DNA of 64,000 bases, taken from CAWABB01 sp963701735 (GTDB lineage Bacteria; Bacteroidota; Ignavibacteria; UBA10030; UBA6906). The position numbers were made by a program, and so were the translations under genes. How positions within the stretch are numbered: the first letter of the stretch is position 1; each line of letters opens with the position of its first letter. Below the pieces are notes generated by a model. It searched no databases, had not been told where the DNA came from, and was given only the letters and a program-made list of their open reading frames with translations. Where the stretch lies: positions 1-64,000 of the forward strand of contig CAVPBI010000017.1 in assembly GCA_963701735.1 (NCBI GenBank), written 5' to 3'. Of this stretch, positions 43,663-53,163 are shown piece after piece.

Positions 43663-44532
43663 ATGACAGAAGAGTTCTCGCGCTGGCTGCGGTCGCTCGT
43701 GCCCGATGAGATGCGTCCTGCGCTTCGCTCTGCCCGGCATGCGTTGAGGAAGACGTACTATGCCCCGGTGGATGCGCTCCACGCAATTCGACACAAGAAC
43801 GACCTGATTCCGCCTCCGTCGCTCATGTTCGTGGGCGACGGGGACTTCCGGAAGACCGGGGAGGAATTCAAGGCGCACTTCATCACGCTGGGAGGCCTGA
43901 AGCCGGACCACCGCGTACTGGATATCGGGTGCGGCGTCGGGCGCATGGCTGTTCCACTCGCGTCGTATCTCTCGTCGAAAGGCGAATACCGTGGATTTGA
44001 TATCGTCCCGTCGGGTATCACATGGTGCAGCGGGAACATTACGCCCAGGTACCCCCGGTTCCGATTTCAGGTCGCCGATATCTACAACAAGGGGTATAAT
44101 CCCGGCGGGAAGCACCTTGCGTCCGAGTTCAGGTTCCCGTTCGACGACGCCTCCTTCGACTTCGCGTTTGCCACGTCTGTGTTTACGCACCTGGTGAAGG
44201 CGGATGCGGAGAACTACCTCGCGCAGACTGCGCGAGTCCTGCGGCCGGGCGGGACGTGCCTCCTCACCTTCTTCTTGCTGAACGACGAATCGCGCAGGCG
44301 TATAGAGGAGGGCGCCAGCCGTCTCACCTTTGTCCACGAGCTGGACGGGCTCTGGACCTCGGACAGGCAGCTCCCCGAAAATGCCATCGCGCATGATGAG
44401 GCGTCGTGCACGGCCCTCCTCGCGCGCGTGGGGCTGAAAATCCAGGAGCCTGTCCGGTACGGGTCATGGTCAGGACGCCCATCAGCCGTAAGCTATCAGG
44501 ACATCATCGTCGCATCGAAATTACAGGAGTGA
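43663..44532 (+). CDS. Class I SAM-dependent methyltransferase
   Basis: This 289-aa protein has a Rossmann methyltransferase core with motif I VLDIGCGVGRMA (about residues 84-95), an acidic loop after strand 2 (YRGFDI) and the later strand FDFAFATSVFTHL, in a Methyltransf_11/25-type arrangement. The N-terminal 80 residues are helical and basic. The position at the head of the polysaccharide locus suggests methylation of a sugar or lipid-linked intermediate, but the motif set is generic and the substrate cannot be read. It is followed after 3 nt by the GH5-like gene. Confidence 0.82.
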   Translation: MTEEFSRWLRSLVPDEMRPALRSARHALRKTYYAPVDALHAIRHKNDLIPPPSLMFVGDGDFRKTGEEFKAHFITLGGLKPDHRVLDIGCGVGRMAVPLASYLSSKGEYRGFDIVPSGITWCSGNITPRYPRFRFQVADIYNKGYNPGGKHLASEFRFPFDDASFDFAFATSVFTHLVKADAENYLAQTARVLRPGGTCLLTFFLLNDESRRRIEEGASRLTFVHELDGLWTSDRQLPENAIAHDEASCTALLARVGLKIQEPVRYGSWSGRPSAVSYQDIIVASKLQE

Positions 44533-44535
44533 CCG

Positions 44536-46191
44536 ATGAAGAAAGCCGCCTGTTGTCTGGCTGTGCTCGTGCTGGTGTGCGCCGGCCAGGCGCTGCAGGG
44601 TTTCGCACAGACCGCCCCCAGGCATCGGCTTCAGATGCGCGACGTCAAAGGAGTGTCGCAGTTCTTCGACGCGAAGACGGGGAAGGAGTTCGTGCCGCGC
44701 GGGAACAACTACGCCCGGCTGGCCAGGCTCAAGAAGCACTCGGATGGGAATACCATCCCGTATCATTCCACGTTCAACCGCGGGTTGTACGACAGGGCGA
44801 GGGCCCGGAAGGCCTTGAAGGCGATGGCTGCAGACGGCTACAACACTGTCCGGGTCTTCCTCAACTACAACACGGTCGGCGGCATCGGCGAACCCGGCAA
44901 GCCGCTTGACAGGGACTACATCGGCAACTTCGTCGATTTCCTTCGCATTGCCAGGGAGAACAAGATCCTCGTGTTGCCGACCATCGACTGGCTCCCGATC
45001 GTGGAGACCGGGCGGGGGGATCGTTCGGTCTGGTGCCCTGATTTCCAGTGCACGGCCGCGCACATCCTTTCAGAGGAGGGCGTGAAGGCGAACCGTGATT
45101 TCTTCATCGCGTTCATCCGCGGGCTGAAGAAGGCGAAAGCGCCGTTTGACGCGCTCTTCGGATACGCGGTCCGCAATGAGTTGGCGTTCGAACCGGAGAT
45201 TCCGCCGCTGAGCCTGACGAGGGGATCGCTCAAGACCGCCAACGGGAAAACCTATTCCCTCGGAGATCCGAAGCAGAAACAGCAGATGCTCGACGAGGGA
45301 CTCGTGTACTGGGTGAACGAGATGCGGAAAGCGATCCGCGAAGAGGATCCAACCGCACTTGTAGGTGTCGGCCTCATCCCTCCTCAGGCGCCTCACGCGA
45401 TGCGTGTCGGCGACGCACGGTTTTCTGTCACCAGGCCCGTGATCGAGAAGTCTGATCTTGACTTCGTGGACGTTCATATCTATCCCGAGGTGAACGGACT
45501 CGGCATGAAGGAGTTCGCCGAGAACTTCGGCTTCTCAAAGGCGACCAGGAAGGCGATCATCATGGGCGAGTTCGGCGGACTCGTCACGATGTACACCACG
45601 GTTGAGGCCGCGGCGCGTGCGATGGTCGCGTTGCAGAAGTCTTCCGTCGACTACGGGGTGGATGGCTGGTTGTTATGGGCGTGGGACATGGACATCATCA
45701 AGGAAACATGGGCCGCGGCAGACAGCGGCCTGCTGCTCGGCAAGGCGTTGGCCCCGGCAACCCGGACCAGGGTCACGGATGAATTCCGTGCCGGGGCCGG
45801 CGCGCCGTCGCTGAACGTCAAAGCCTCGGCGGTCTACAAGGATATGCCCGCGGAACAGGCGATCGACGGGACAATGTCTCAGTGGAGCGCGGGGGCGTTT
45901 CCACCCCAGTGGATCGAAGTCGGAGTCCAGCCTCCTTCGAAGGTATTCGCGATTCGGCTGGTCGTGGGACAGTCGCCTGCCGGGCCGACCACGCACGAGC
46001 TCTGGGTGAAACGGCAGGGCGGAAGCTTCGAGAAAGTACAAACTTTCGAGGGCGATACGAAAGACTACGACCGGCTCGAGTATAGATTCAAAGGATCAGC
46101 GGTCATCGAGGGGGTCAAGGTCGTGACCGTCAAGAGTCCGTCCTGGGTCGGCTGGAGGGATATCGAACTCGTCCGGCAGGCCACGGATTGA
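44536..46191 (+). CDS. Exported GH5-like glycoside hydrolase with C-terminal F5/8C-type domain
   Basis: This 551-aa protein has a signal peptide ending near GFAQTAP and a clan GH-A (beta/alpha)8 barrel over about residues 40-400. The general acid/base is probably Glu215 in YAVRNELAF (the Asn-Glu pair after strand 4) and the nucleophile Glu345 in IIMGEFGG. The last 130 residues resemble a discoidin/F5-8C carbohydrate-binding domain (SAVYKDMPAEQAIDGTMSQWS, WIEVGVQPPSKV). GH5-like endo-enzymes (mannanase or cellulase type) are the closest fit by eye. No family number is certain. Next to the polysaccharide genes it could trim the polymer. It starts 3 nt after the methyltransferase. Confidence 0.75.
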   Translation: MKKAACCLAVLVLVCAGQALQGFAQTAPRHRLQMRDVKGVSQFFDAKTGKEFVPRGNNYARLARLKKHSDGNTIPYHSTFNRGLYDRARARKALKAMAADGYNTVRVFLNYNTVGGIGEPGKPLDRDYIGNFVDFLRIARENKILVLPTIDWLPIVETGRGDRSVWCPDFQCTAAHILSEEGVKANRDFFIAFIRGLKKAKAPFDALFGYAVRNELAFEPEIPPLSLTRGSLKTANGKTYSLGDPKQKQQMLDEGLVYWVNEMRKAIREEDPTALVGVGLIPPQAPHAMRVGDARFSVTRPVIEKSDLDFVDVHIYPEVNGLGMKEFAENFGFSKATRKAIIMGEFGGLVTMYTTVEAAARAMVALQKSSVDYGVDGWLLWAWDMDIIKETWAAADSGLLLGKALAPATRTRVTDEFRAGAGAPSLNVKASAVYKDMPAEQAIDGTMSQWSAGAFPPQWIEVGVQPPSKVFAIRLVVGQSPAGPTTHELWVKRQGGSFEKVQTFEGDTKDYDRLEYRFKGSAVIEGVKVVTVKSPSWVGWRDIELVRQATD

Positions 46192-46192
46192 C

Positions 46193-46223
46193 TCCGGAAC
46201 CGAGCATTTTTCGGGATTCCGGA
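46193..46223 (+). terminator. Hairpin after the GH5-like gene
   Basis: TCCGGAA (46193-46199) pairs with TTCCGGA (46217-46223), and CCGA with TCGG inside, around a T-rich loop. There is no T-run after the stem, so termination is possible but not assured. Confidence 0.35.
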
Positions 46224-46257
46224 CGCCTGGAGCCTGCAGGGGGGGACGTTCTGGATG

Positions 46258-46286
46258 TTGACTTTTCAGACGGATCTTGCTAAGTT
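46258..46286 (+). promoter_or_regulatory. Candidate promoter of the polysaccharide operon
   Basis: TTGACT (46258-46263) lies 17 nt upstream of TAAGTT (46281-46286) in an AT-rich patch, about 160 nt before rmlB. TAAGTTAT also partly fits the Bacteroidota -7 element. It follows a hairpin, consistent with a new transcription unit. Confidence 0.4.
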
Positions 46287-46448
46287 ATTACGCTTTAGTC
46301 GGTTCCGGCTGTGTCTCGCCTCTCTTGGAAGGAACGCTGCCTCCCCGTTGATACCAGATATCACTTCCAGGTGCTGTCCGTGAATCCGGTCCGGGCTCTC
46401 TGGAACCAGAAGTACGTCTCACCAGATGCAGGCAACCCACCCACGCTT

Positions 46449-47462
46449 ATGAAGCATATCCTTGTCACCGGCGGGGCCGGTTTCATCGGCAGCAACTTCG
46501 TTCGTCACCTGCTGGAGGGGGCGGACGGGATGCACATTGTCAATTTCGACAAGCTGACGTACGCGGGAAACCTCGAAAATCTGGCCGATCTCCGGGACCA
46601 CGAGGGATACCGGTTCGTGCGTGGCGATATCTGCGACAGTCAGGCCGTCGGAGCCGTGCTGGAACGGCACACGATCGACACGGTCGTCCATTTCGCCGCC
46701 GAATCTCATGTGGACCGGAGCATCCTGGGGGCCGAGCAATTCATCCAGACGAATGTTGTGGGCACGTACCGTCTGCTGGAGGCGTGCAGGATTCACGGCG
46801 TGAACCGCTTTCTCCATGTGTCGACCGATGAAGTGTACGGCTCGCTCGGGACTACCGGAAAGTTCACCGAGACGTCGCCCCTCCACCCCAACAGCCCGTA
46901 CGCCTCGAGCAAAGCGTCTTCCGATCTGCTCGCCCTTGCCTGGCAGCACACGCACGGGCTCCCGGTGATCGTCACGCGATGCTCGAACAACTACGGGCCG
47001 TATCAGTTTCCGGAGAAGCTGATCCCGTTGATGATCTGCAACGCCCTGCGGGACATCCAGCTACCCGTGTACGGGGACGGTATGAACATCCGCGACTGGC
47101 TCCATGTGCGCGATCATTGCGGTGCCCTCGAGACCGTCCTGCGGGGCGGCGTTCCCGGCGAGGTGTACAACATCGGCGGGAACAACGAGTGGACGAATAT
47201 CGACATCGTGACGCTGATCCTGGACATCCTGAAGAAGCCTCACTCGCTGATCACGTATGTCAAGGATCGTCCTGGCCACGACCGGCGGTACGCGATTGAC
47301 GCCTCCAGGATGAAGCGCGAGTTCGGCTGGTCGCCCTCCGTGAGCTTCGAGGAAGGGATCCGCGAAACGGTGCAATGGTATCTCGACCGCGAGGAGTGGT
47401 GGACGCGCGTGATGACGGGAGAATATCTGGAGTACTACCAACGGAACTATCATGACGCATGA
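46449..47462 (+). CDS. rmlB: dTDP-glucose 4,6-dehydratase
   Basis: RmlB oxidises, dehydrates and reduces dTDP-glucose to dTDP-4-keto-6-deoxyglucose, an intermediate of dTDP-rhamnose and other deoxysugars. The 337-aa protein has the NAD-binding TGGAGFIGSNF, the active-site loop STDEVYGSL and the catalytic Tyr151/Lys155 in YASSKASSD, with FDKLTYAGNLENL typical of RmlB rather than other epimerases. ATG 46449 is chosen over the open upstream frame because homology starts at once with HILVTGG. rmlC lies 8 kb downstream. rmlA and rmlD are absent from the window. The stop overlaps the export gene by 11 nt. Confidence 0.94.
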   Translation: MKHILVTGGAGFIGSNFVRHLLEGADGMHIVNFDKLTYAGNLENLADLRDHEGYRFVRGDICDSQAVGAVLERHTIDTVVHFAAESHVDRSILGAEQFIQTNVVGTYRLLEACRIHGVNRFLHVSTDEVYGSLGTTGKFTETSPLHPNSPYASSKASSDLLALAWQHTHGLPVIVTRCSNNYGPYQFPEKLIPLMICNALRDIQLPVYGDGMNIRDWLHVRDHCGALETVLRGGVPGEVYNIGGNNEWTNIDIVTLILDILKKPHSLITYVKDRPGHDRRYAIDASRMKREFGWSPSVSFEEGIRETVQWYLDREEWWTRVMTGEYLEYYQRNYHDA

Positions 47463-49155
47463 TCGTTGTTGTCCGACGTCGCGGCGGTGGCTCGCAGCCC
47501 TGCTGCTCGTGTGCGTCGCCTGGCAGCCCGCGGCGGCGCAACTTGATGGGACAGACCTCAAGATTCCTGACCTGATGTCGCTTCGCGCGAGCAGTCAGGG
47601 AGGGACCAGGACGCTGTCCGAGCCCGCGAGCGTCTCCATGGACAGCCCTGTGGACGCGGAGGCATACTATGTGGGGCCGGGCGATCAGGTGGCCCTCAAC
47701 ATCTGGTCGAGCGCGCCCGTCGAACACCGGCTGACCATCACGCCCGAGGGTCTGCTTCTGATTCCCGCGGTCGGCGCGGTCGATCTCAAGGGGACGACGC
47801 TGGCGAAAGCCCGGACGCAGGTCGAACAGCAGGTGACGCGCAAGTTTCCGAGCTCGACGGTCTCCCTCTCGCTCATCGCTCCCCGCAAGGTGACGGTCTA
47901 TATCACCGGCGCAGTCATGCGCGAGGGCATGCACGAGATGCACGCGGTGCAGCGCGTGGACAGGCTGATCGAAGAGGCGAACACGCTTCCCTCGACGCAG
48001 CTCTCGAACAAGAAGTTCTACGACTCCGACCAGCAATCGCTCCGCCAGAACCTCTCGATGCGATACATCACCGTCCAGCGCCGGACGGGGGAGGTGGAGC
48101 GCGTGGATCTGGTGCGCTATGCTGTCACTGGCCGCTCCGACCTGAATCCGTATCTGCGCGAAGGCGACCGCGTCTTCGTGCCCAGCAGGCGTCCGTGGGA
48201 AAACCGGATCGGCATTTATGGCGGCGTCGTGCGGGATGTCGCAGTGGAGTTCGTGCAGGGCGACAGCCTGTCGCGTCTCGTCCGCCTCGCGATGGGAGTG
48301 CGCTCGGAGTCGGTTGCCGAGCACAGCATGCTGATGCGGCTCTCGGCTGACGGGACCCGCATGGATTCGATGCTGGTGGATGTCCACGCCATCATGGACG
48401 GGCGCGCGCCCGATATCGCGTTGCGGCCGGGGGACCGGCTGGTCGTGCCGGCGAACCGTGACGACCGGGAGGGAAACGCGGTCCGCATCGAGGGCGAGGT
48501 CCTGCGCCCGGGGACGTACCCGATCACCAAGGCAGCGACGCATCTCTCCCAGATCATCCAGCTTGCCGGCGGCTTCACGGCGCAGGCAAACCTGAAGGCG
48601 GCCACGGTGCTCCGCGTTCGCCCCAAAACAATGGAAGGGCCGGAAGAGCTGGAGCAGGAGAGGTTGCTGAGCGTCCGGACCAGCCTCCAGTTCCAGGACT
48701 CGTCGTATTACCTCACCGAGACCGCGCTCAGGCTGAAAGGGGAGCTTGTCTCGGTCGACTTCCACGCGCTCTTCGCGAAGGGAGACTCCACCGAAGACAT
48801 CACGCTCCGTAATTTTGACCGCGTGATCGTTCCCGAGTACAGCCGCACGATCTACGTGTTCGGCCAGGTCATCACCCCGGGCCATGTCCCGTACGCCGCC
48901 GGTCAGAACGCAGACTACTACATCGGCCGGGCCGGCGGCTTCACCGGCGAAGCACGGACCGGCGACGTGAAGGTCATCAAGGGCAACACCAGAACCTGGC
49001 TGGACCCCTCTGAGACCCCCATCGAGGATGGGGACTTCCTCTGGGTCCCCAAGGAATACCCGACGCCGTTCGGAACAGTCCTTACGACGGTCGCCCAGCT
49101 CGCGACGGTGATCGCCGCGCTGGCCTCCATCATTCTTGTCGCCAACACACTCTAG
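47452..49155 (+). CDS. SLBB-domain polysaccharide export protein (Wza-like)
   Basis: This 567-aa protein has a signal peptide (ALLLVCVAWQPAAAQ), a Poly_export domain at about residues 65-150 (AYYVGPGDQVALNIW) and several SLBB-type repeats after it (VTVYITGAV, IGIYGGVV, VRIEGEVLRPGTYPI, IYVFGQVITPGHVPY). It ends with a hydrophobic helix of about 25 residues. Wza-type proteins form the periplasm-spanning and outer-membrane channel for capsule or exopolysaccharide, and their last helix crosses the outer membrane, so the C-terminal helix fits. It lacks a lipobox Cys, unlike classical Wza. It is followed after 13 bp by the chain-length regulator. Confidence 0.9.
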   Translation: MTHDRCCPTSRRWLAALLLVCVAWQPAAAQLDGTDLKIPDLMSLRASSQGGTRTLSEPASVSMDSPVDAEAYYVGPGDQVALNIWSSAPVEHRLTITPEGLLLIPAVGAVDLKGTTLAKARTQVEQQVTRKFPSSTVSLSLIAPRKVTVYITGAVMREGMHEMHAVQRVDRLIEEANTLPSTQLSNKKFYDSDQQSLRQNLSMRYITVQRRTGEVERVDLVRYAVTGRSDLNPYLREGDRVFVPSRRPWENRIGIYGGVVRDVAVEFVQGDSLSRLVRLAMGVRSESVAEHSMLMRLSADGTRMDSMLVDVHAIMDGRAPDIALRPGDRLVVPANRDDREGNAVRIEGEVLRPGTYPITKAATHLSQIIQLAGGFTAQANLKAATVLRVRPKTMEGPEELEQERLLSVRTSLQFQDSSYYLTETALRLKGELVSVDFHALFAKGDSTEDITLRNFDRVIVPEYSRTIYVFGQVITPGHVPYAAGQNADYYIGRAGGFTGEARTGDVKVIKGNTRTWLDPSETPIEDGDFLWVPKEYPTPFGTVLTTVAQLATVIAALASIILVANTL

Positions 49156-49168
49156 AGTGCATTCGGCC

Positions 49169-50407
49169 ATGGCACACAACAACCCCGAGACGACGTTCGG
49201 TGATCGTGTCGTTGATTTCATCGCGCTCCTGGCGAAGTACCGCGTGTTCATGGTGCGGTTCGTCCTGCTCTGCACGCTCGGCACCATGATCGTGCTGCTG
49301 CTCGTTCCGAAGTGGTACAAGTCGACGGCGTCGGTCTTCCCTGCCGAGAAGACCGACATGCTCGGGCTCGAAGGCCTGTCATCCCTTGCGCGCAACTTCT
49401 CTCCCGGCAAGGCGCTCTCGTCCCTCGCCGGCAATGAGGAGACGGACCGCTATCTCGCCATCCTCAAGAGCTCCACGGTCCTGTCGGCTGTCATCGAGCG
49501 ATTCGATCTCGTCACCCTGTACGACTATGCCGACTCACGGTACAAGATGGACAAGACCACGAAAGAACTCCTCTCGAACGTGGAGTTCGCCGTGGAGGAC
49601 GAGGGAAACCTGATGATCTCCGCGGTGGACAAGGATCCGCAGCGGGCCGCTGACATGGCGAATTTTTTCGTGGACATGCTGAACAAGACCAATACCGAGC
49701 TGCAGGTCCAGAACGCCCGCGGGAATCGCAAGTTCATCGAAGAGCGGTATCAGAAGAACATGGCGGACCTTGCTCAGGCTGAGGATTCGCTCAAGGCGTT
49801 TCAGCAGCGGTACGGCATCATCGCGATGCCCGAGCAGACCGAGGCGTCCATCAAGGCCGGCGCCGAAATCGCCGGACAGCTTGCGCTGAAGGAGGTCGCC
49901 GTCGGGATCCTGCGGCGCACGCAGTCGGCGGACAATCCCGCGGTGCTTGCCGCGCAGATCGAGACCGAAGAGTTCCGACGCAAGCTGGACGAGATGGGGG
50001 GTGGTGCGGGCATCTCGGCCGGGAAAATGAAGATCTTCGTCCCCTTCTCGCAGGTTCCGGAGCTTGGGGGGGAGTACGTGCGCCGCTTCCGGGATGTGGA
50101 AATCCAGTACAAGATCCTGCAGTTCATCACCCCCCTCTATGAGCAGGCCAAGGTCGAGGAACGACGGCAGACCCCTTCTGTCCTGGTGCTCGACCGGGCG
50201 CAGCCGGCCGAGCGGAAAGCGCGCCCCAAGGTGGTGCTCTTTACGCTTCTCGCATGTGTCGTCTCCGTCCTGCTCGCCACGGTCGGGATCATCATGCTGG
50301 AGACCTATCACCATCTACTCCTCGCACGTCCTGTGGAGGTGAACTCCATCCTCTCGGCGATCCGATCCGATTGGTTCGGATTGCGGTTGTTCGGAAAGCG
50401 GAGGTGA
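49169..50407 (+). CDS. Wzz/GumC-like chain-length determinant
   Basis: This 412-aa protein has the Wzz topology: a short cytosolic N-terminus, a first membrane helix (about residues 28-48, FVLLCTLGTMIVLLLVP), a long periplasmic domain with helical and coiled-coil segments, and a second helix near residues 358-382. It sets polymer length together with Wzy and the export channel. There is no attached tyrosine-kinase domain, and none of the window genes encodes one. The start is ATG 49169 rather than the open frame from 49136. Confidence 0.88.
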   Translation: MAHNNPETTFGDRVVDFIALLAKYRVFMVRFVLLCTLGTMIVLLLVPKWYKSTASVFPAEKTDMLGLEGLSSLARNFSPGKALSSLAGNEETDRYLAILKSSTVLSAVIERFDLVTLYDYADSRYKMDKTTKELLSNVEFAVEDEGNLMISAVDKDPQRAADMANFFVDMLNKTNTELQVQNARGNRKFIEERYQKNMADLAQAEDSLKAFQQRYGIIAMPEQTEASIKAGAEIAGQLALKEVAVGILRRTQSADNPAVLAAQIETEEFRRKLDEMGGGAGISAGKMKIFVPFSQVPELGGEYVRRFRDVEIQYKILQFITPLYEQAKVEERRQTPSVLVLDRAQPAERKARPKVVLFTLLACVVSVLLATVGIIMLETYHHLLLARPVEVNSILSAIRSDWFGLRLFGKRR

Positions 50408-50413
50408 CACGGG

Positions 50414-51859
50414 GTGTCGGCAGGATCCCGCGTTCGGCGTAATTCGGTCCTCTCGCTGCTTTCGTTCGCTGCCCGCCTGGGTTCGAGCTTCCTGCTGTTC
50501 GTCGGGATAGCGCGGATCTACGGCCCGGAGTCGTTCGGCCAATTCACGACCGCCAACGCCGTCATGGCGCTCTTTCTCATCCTGGCCGACCTGGGCCTGG
50601 ACACGCTGCTTGCCCTGGAGGTCGCCCGAAGCCAATCGACACCGGCGGCAGTCCTGAGCAGGTACGCCGCGTTGAAGGCCGCCATCGCTTTGGCCGCGAC
50701 CGTCGTCATGGTCACGATCGGGCTGTTCCGGCCGTTCGACGAGACGACGTCCCTGCTGATCATCATTCTCGGGGCATCGGTCGTCTTCTCGGCGATGATG
50801 AACTTCGAGTTCGCGCTTCTGCGCGGCCTCGAACAGTTCCATCAAGAGACGCAGGTGACGATCATTATCAACGTCGCCGCGCTCGGCCTTCTCGCGCTGG
50901 TGGGATTCCTGCGGGCGCCGCTGACGGTCGTCGCGCTCGTCTACGCGCTGACGCGGGTGGCGGGGTACCTGCTGGCGAGGCATCGAGCTTCCAGGGTCCT
51001 TGGCGTCCCGCGCATGCGGCTGACGTTCTCCGGATTGCAGGAAGTGAAGGGGAAGGCCCTTCTGTTTGCAGCGCACCTTCTGTTCGGGTACCTGTTCTTC
51101 CAGGTCGATACGCTGCTCCTGGCGGCGCTGAAAGGTTCGGCGGACGTCGGCGTCTACCAGGCCGTATTCAAGGTTGTGGCCGTCGCCCTGGTCATCCCGG
51201 ATGTCGGCGTCGCCGCCATGCTTCCGACGCTTGCGCGGCTTCATCACGACGCCCCCGACCAGTGGCTCGACCTGGGCGCGCTCATGGGACGGGTCCTGCT
51301 GCTGATCGGTCTGCCGATCTCCATGGTGATGCTCGTCTACCCCGAGTGCGTCCTCGGGGTGCTGTACGGGGCCGGGACGTTTCCGGAAGCGGTAACCATC
51401 ATGCGGATTTTCGCCGGGGTCGTCTGGATCCGGTTCATCGCGGAAGCCTTCGGGCTGCTCCTCACGACATCCGGGAACCAATCTCTGAGGGTCATCATCA
51501 CCGCGGTCGCGACCATCCTGAACGTAGGCGTGAACCTCGCAGTGATCCCGGCGATGGGCCCCGCGGGGGCTGCGATGGTATCGCTCGGAACAAACATCCT
51601 GGTGGCAGCCGGGTGCTTGATTGCGATTCGGCGCAGCTATCCGCTCCCGGTCGTCGGTTGGAGGACGGGAACGGTCGTCGCGCTGACGGCCGCGATCGCC
51701 GGGCTCGTCTGGACGCTGCGCGAGCTGCCGCTCTGTGCTTCGCTCCCCGTCAGCGTCGCCGCGTGCGTGCTCCTTGGACTCTATGTCGGCCTGACCCGGG
51801 ACGAGCGGCGGAAACTGTTCTCCTTCCGCATCCCGGCACGAGCGGAGGGCCCGGCGTGA
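50414..51859 (+). CDS. Wzx-type polysaccharide flippase (MATE/MOP superfamily)
   Basis: This 481-aa integral membrane protein has 12-14 hydrophobic helices and the polysaccharide-synthesis N-terminal pattern RNSVLSLLSFAARLGSSFLLF and FGQFTTANAVMALF. Wzx proteins flip the undecaprenyl-linked repeat unit across the inner membrane. It starts at GTG 50414, with GGAGG at the end of the preceding gene. The stop overlaps the wzy start by 4 nt, which supports pairing of flippase and polymerase. Confidence 0.88.
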   Translation: MSAGSRVRRNSVLSLLSFAARLGSSFLLFVGIARIYGPESFGQFTTANAVMALFLILADLGLDTLLALEVARSQSTPAAVLSRYAALKAAIALAATVVMVTIGLFRPFDETTSLLIIILGASVVFSAMMNFEFALLRGLEQFHQETQVTIIINVAALGLLALVGFLRAPLTVVALVYALTRVAGYLLARHRASRVLGVPRMRLTFSGLQEVKGKALLFAAHLLFGYLFFQVDTLLLAALKGSADVGVYQAVFKVVAVALVIPDVGVAAMLPTLARLHHDAPDQWLDLGALMGRVLLLIGLPISMVMLVYPECVLGVLYGAGTFPEAVTIMRIFAGVVWIRFIAEAFGLLLTTSGNQSLRVIITAVATILNVGVNLAVIPAMGPAGAAMVSLGTNILVAAGCLIAIRRSYPLPVVGWRTGTVVALTAAIAGLVWTLRELPLCASLPVSVAACVLLGLYVGLTRDERRKLFSFRIPARAEGPA

Positions 51860-53160
51860 CCGCCGCAGGGGTTATCGCATGGTCTGTGGTGGCGGTGCTG
51901 ATTGCGCTTCTCGTGCTGCGCAGGGGAGATCCGCTCGCCCCCGCCCGGACGATGGCCCTGGTCTGGTCGGGCGCGATCGCCCTGTGTGAGCTGAAGCTCA
52001 GCGCGTACCAGCACCAGTGGTCCTTCTACTCCTGGGTGGTGCTGCTCGTCGGACCCGCGGCGTTTATCGTCGGCGTTGCCGCGATCAGCTGGGCCAACGT
52101 CACGCGCCCGCTCCTACCGGTGGAGGAGATCAGGAAACGGCTTGTCCGCGAGGCCGGCTCGCGGTTCGATGAAGGCAAATTTTTCTGGACGATCGTGGTG
52201 CTGTTCGCGGCCTATGTCGTCGCCTATGCGATCGAGGTGGTTATCGAGGGCACGGTCCCGATGTTCAGCGCACGGCCGGACATCCTCCGGGTCGAATTCG
52301 GAGTGTTCGGCCTGCACCTCATCGTGAACGGGATAATGGGCATCGTCCTCCTGTCCATGGAGTATCTGTTTCTCGTGAGGCCTACCGGCGGTCGCCGATG
52401 GGCGGTGATTGCGGTGGTGGTGGTGTCGGTGCTGACGTACGCACTCATGCTCCAGCGCTACACGTTCTTCGTGGTGGGCGTGATCGTCCTCGCGATGGCG
52501 TTCTATACCACCCGCTGGGTGCGCGCCCGCAACATCCTGCCCTTCGCCGGCGTGTTTGTCATCCTGCTCTTCCTGATCAACCAGGTCCGGGCGGCGCGCT
52601 ATGTTCAGGAGTACGTCTATTACGTCTCCAAAATGAGGTTCTCGAAGAATCTCTGGTTTCTCGCTGAGCCGTATATGTATATCACCATGAATCTTGAGAA
52701 CTTCGCGCGCGCGGTCGACAAGCTGGATCACCATATGTACGGCTACTTCCTGCTCGACCCGCTGCTCGCCCTCGTGGGTTTGAAGCATTGGCTTGCGGAG
52801 TACTTCTCGATCGAGCGCCTGCCGTATCTGATCAGCGGCTACAATACGTTCACGTTTCACTGGTGGTACTACTACGACTTCGGAGTCCTGGGCGTAGCGA
52901 TCCTCCCGTTTCTCACCGGCATGGTGACGGCATACCTCTACGGGCGGCTGCGGACCCGTCCGGAACCGCTGACCATGGTGATGTACGCCTCGTGCGTGCT
53001 CCTGATGGTCATCTCGTACTTCATGAACCCGCTGAACCGCCTTGACTTCGTGTCGAACCTGGTTCTGATCTGGTTTGTGCATCGTTTCGTCATCGGACGG
53101 AAGGCCGCTCCCGTTGCGGGGGAGAGCGGACAGGTGCTGCAGCCCGCGGTGGAGGGCTGA
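51856..53160 (+). CDS. Wzy-type repeat-unit polymerase
   Basis: This 434-aa multi-membrane protein has about ten to twelve helices and no soluble catalytic domain. The region after the large periplasmic loop has a conserved-looking YYYDFGVLG motif and GYFLLDPLLALVG, as in oligosaccharide repeat-unit polymerases. Wzy joins the repeat units in the periplasm. It starts at GTG 51856, overlapping the wzx stop. The 198 codons open upstream are wzx in another frame. Sequence families of Wzy are highly variable, so the call rests on topology and position. Confidence 0.78.
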   Translation: MTAAGVIAWSVVAVLIALLVLRRGDPLAPARTMALVWSGAIALCELKLSAYQHQWSFYSWVVLLVGPAAFIVGVAAISWANVTRPLLPVEEIRKRLVREAGSRFDEGKFFWTIVVLFAAYVVAYAIEVVIEGTVPMFSARPDILRVEFGVFGLHLIVNGIMGIVLLSMEYLFLVRPTGGRRWAVIAVVVVSVLTYALMLQRYTFFVVGVIVLAMAFYTTRWVRARNILPFAGVFVILLFLINQVRAARYVQEYVYYVSKMRFSKNLWFLAEPYMYITMNLENFARAVDKLDHHMYGYFLLDPLLALVGLKHWLAEYFSIERLPYLISGYNTFTFHWWYYYDFGVLGVAILPFLTGMVTAYLYGRLRTRPEPLTMVMYASCVLLMVISYFMNPLNRLDFVSNLVLIWFVHRFVIGRKAAPVAGESGQVLQPAVEG

Positions 53161-53163
53161 CCG

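Noticed and set aside
44536..46191. Type IX secretion tail on the GH5-like or GH97 enzymes
   Set aside because: The C-termini are an F5/8C-type domain and a plain beta domain. The usual short Ig-like tail with a final basic strand is not visible.
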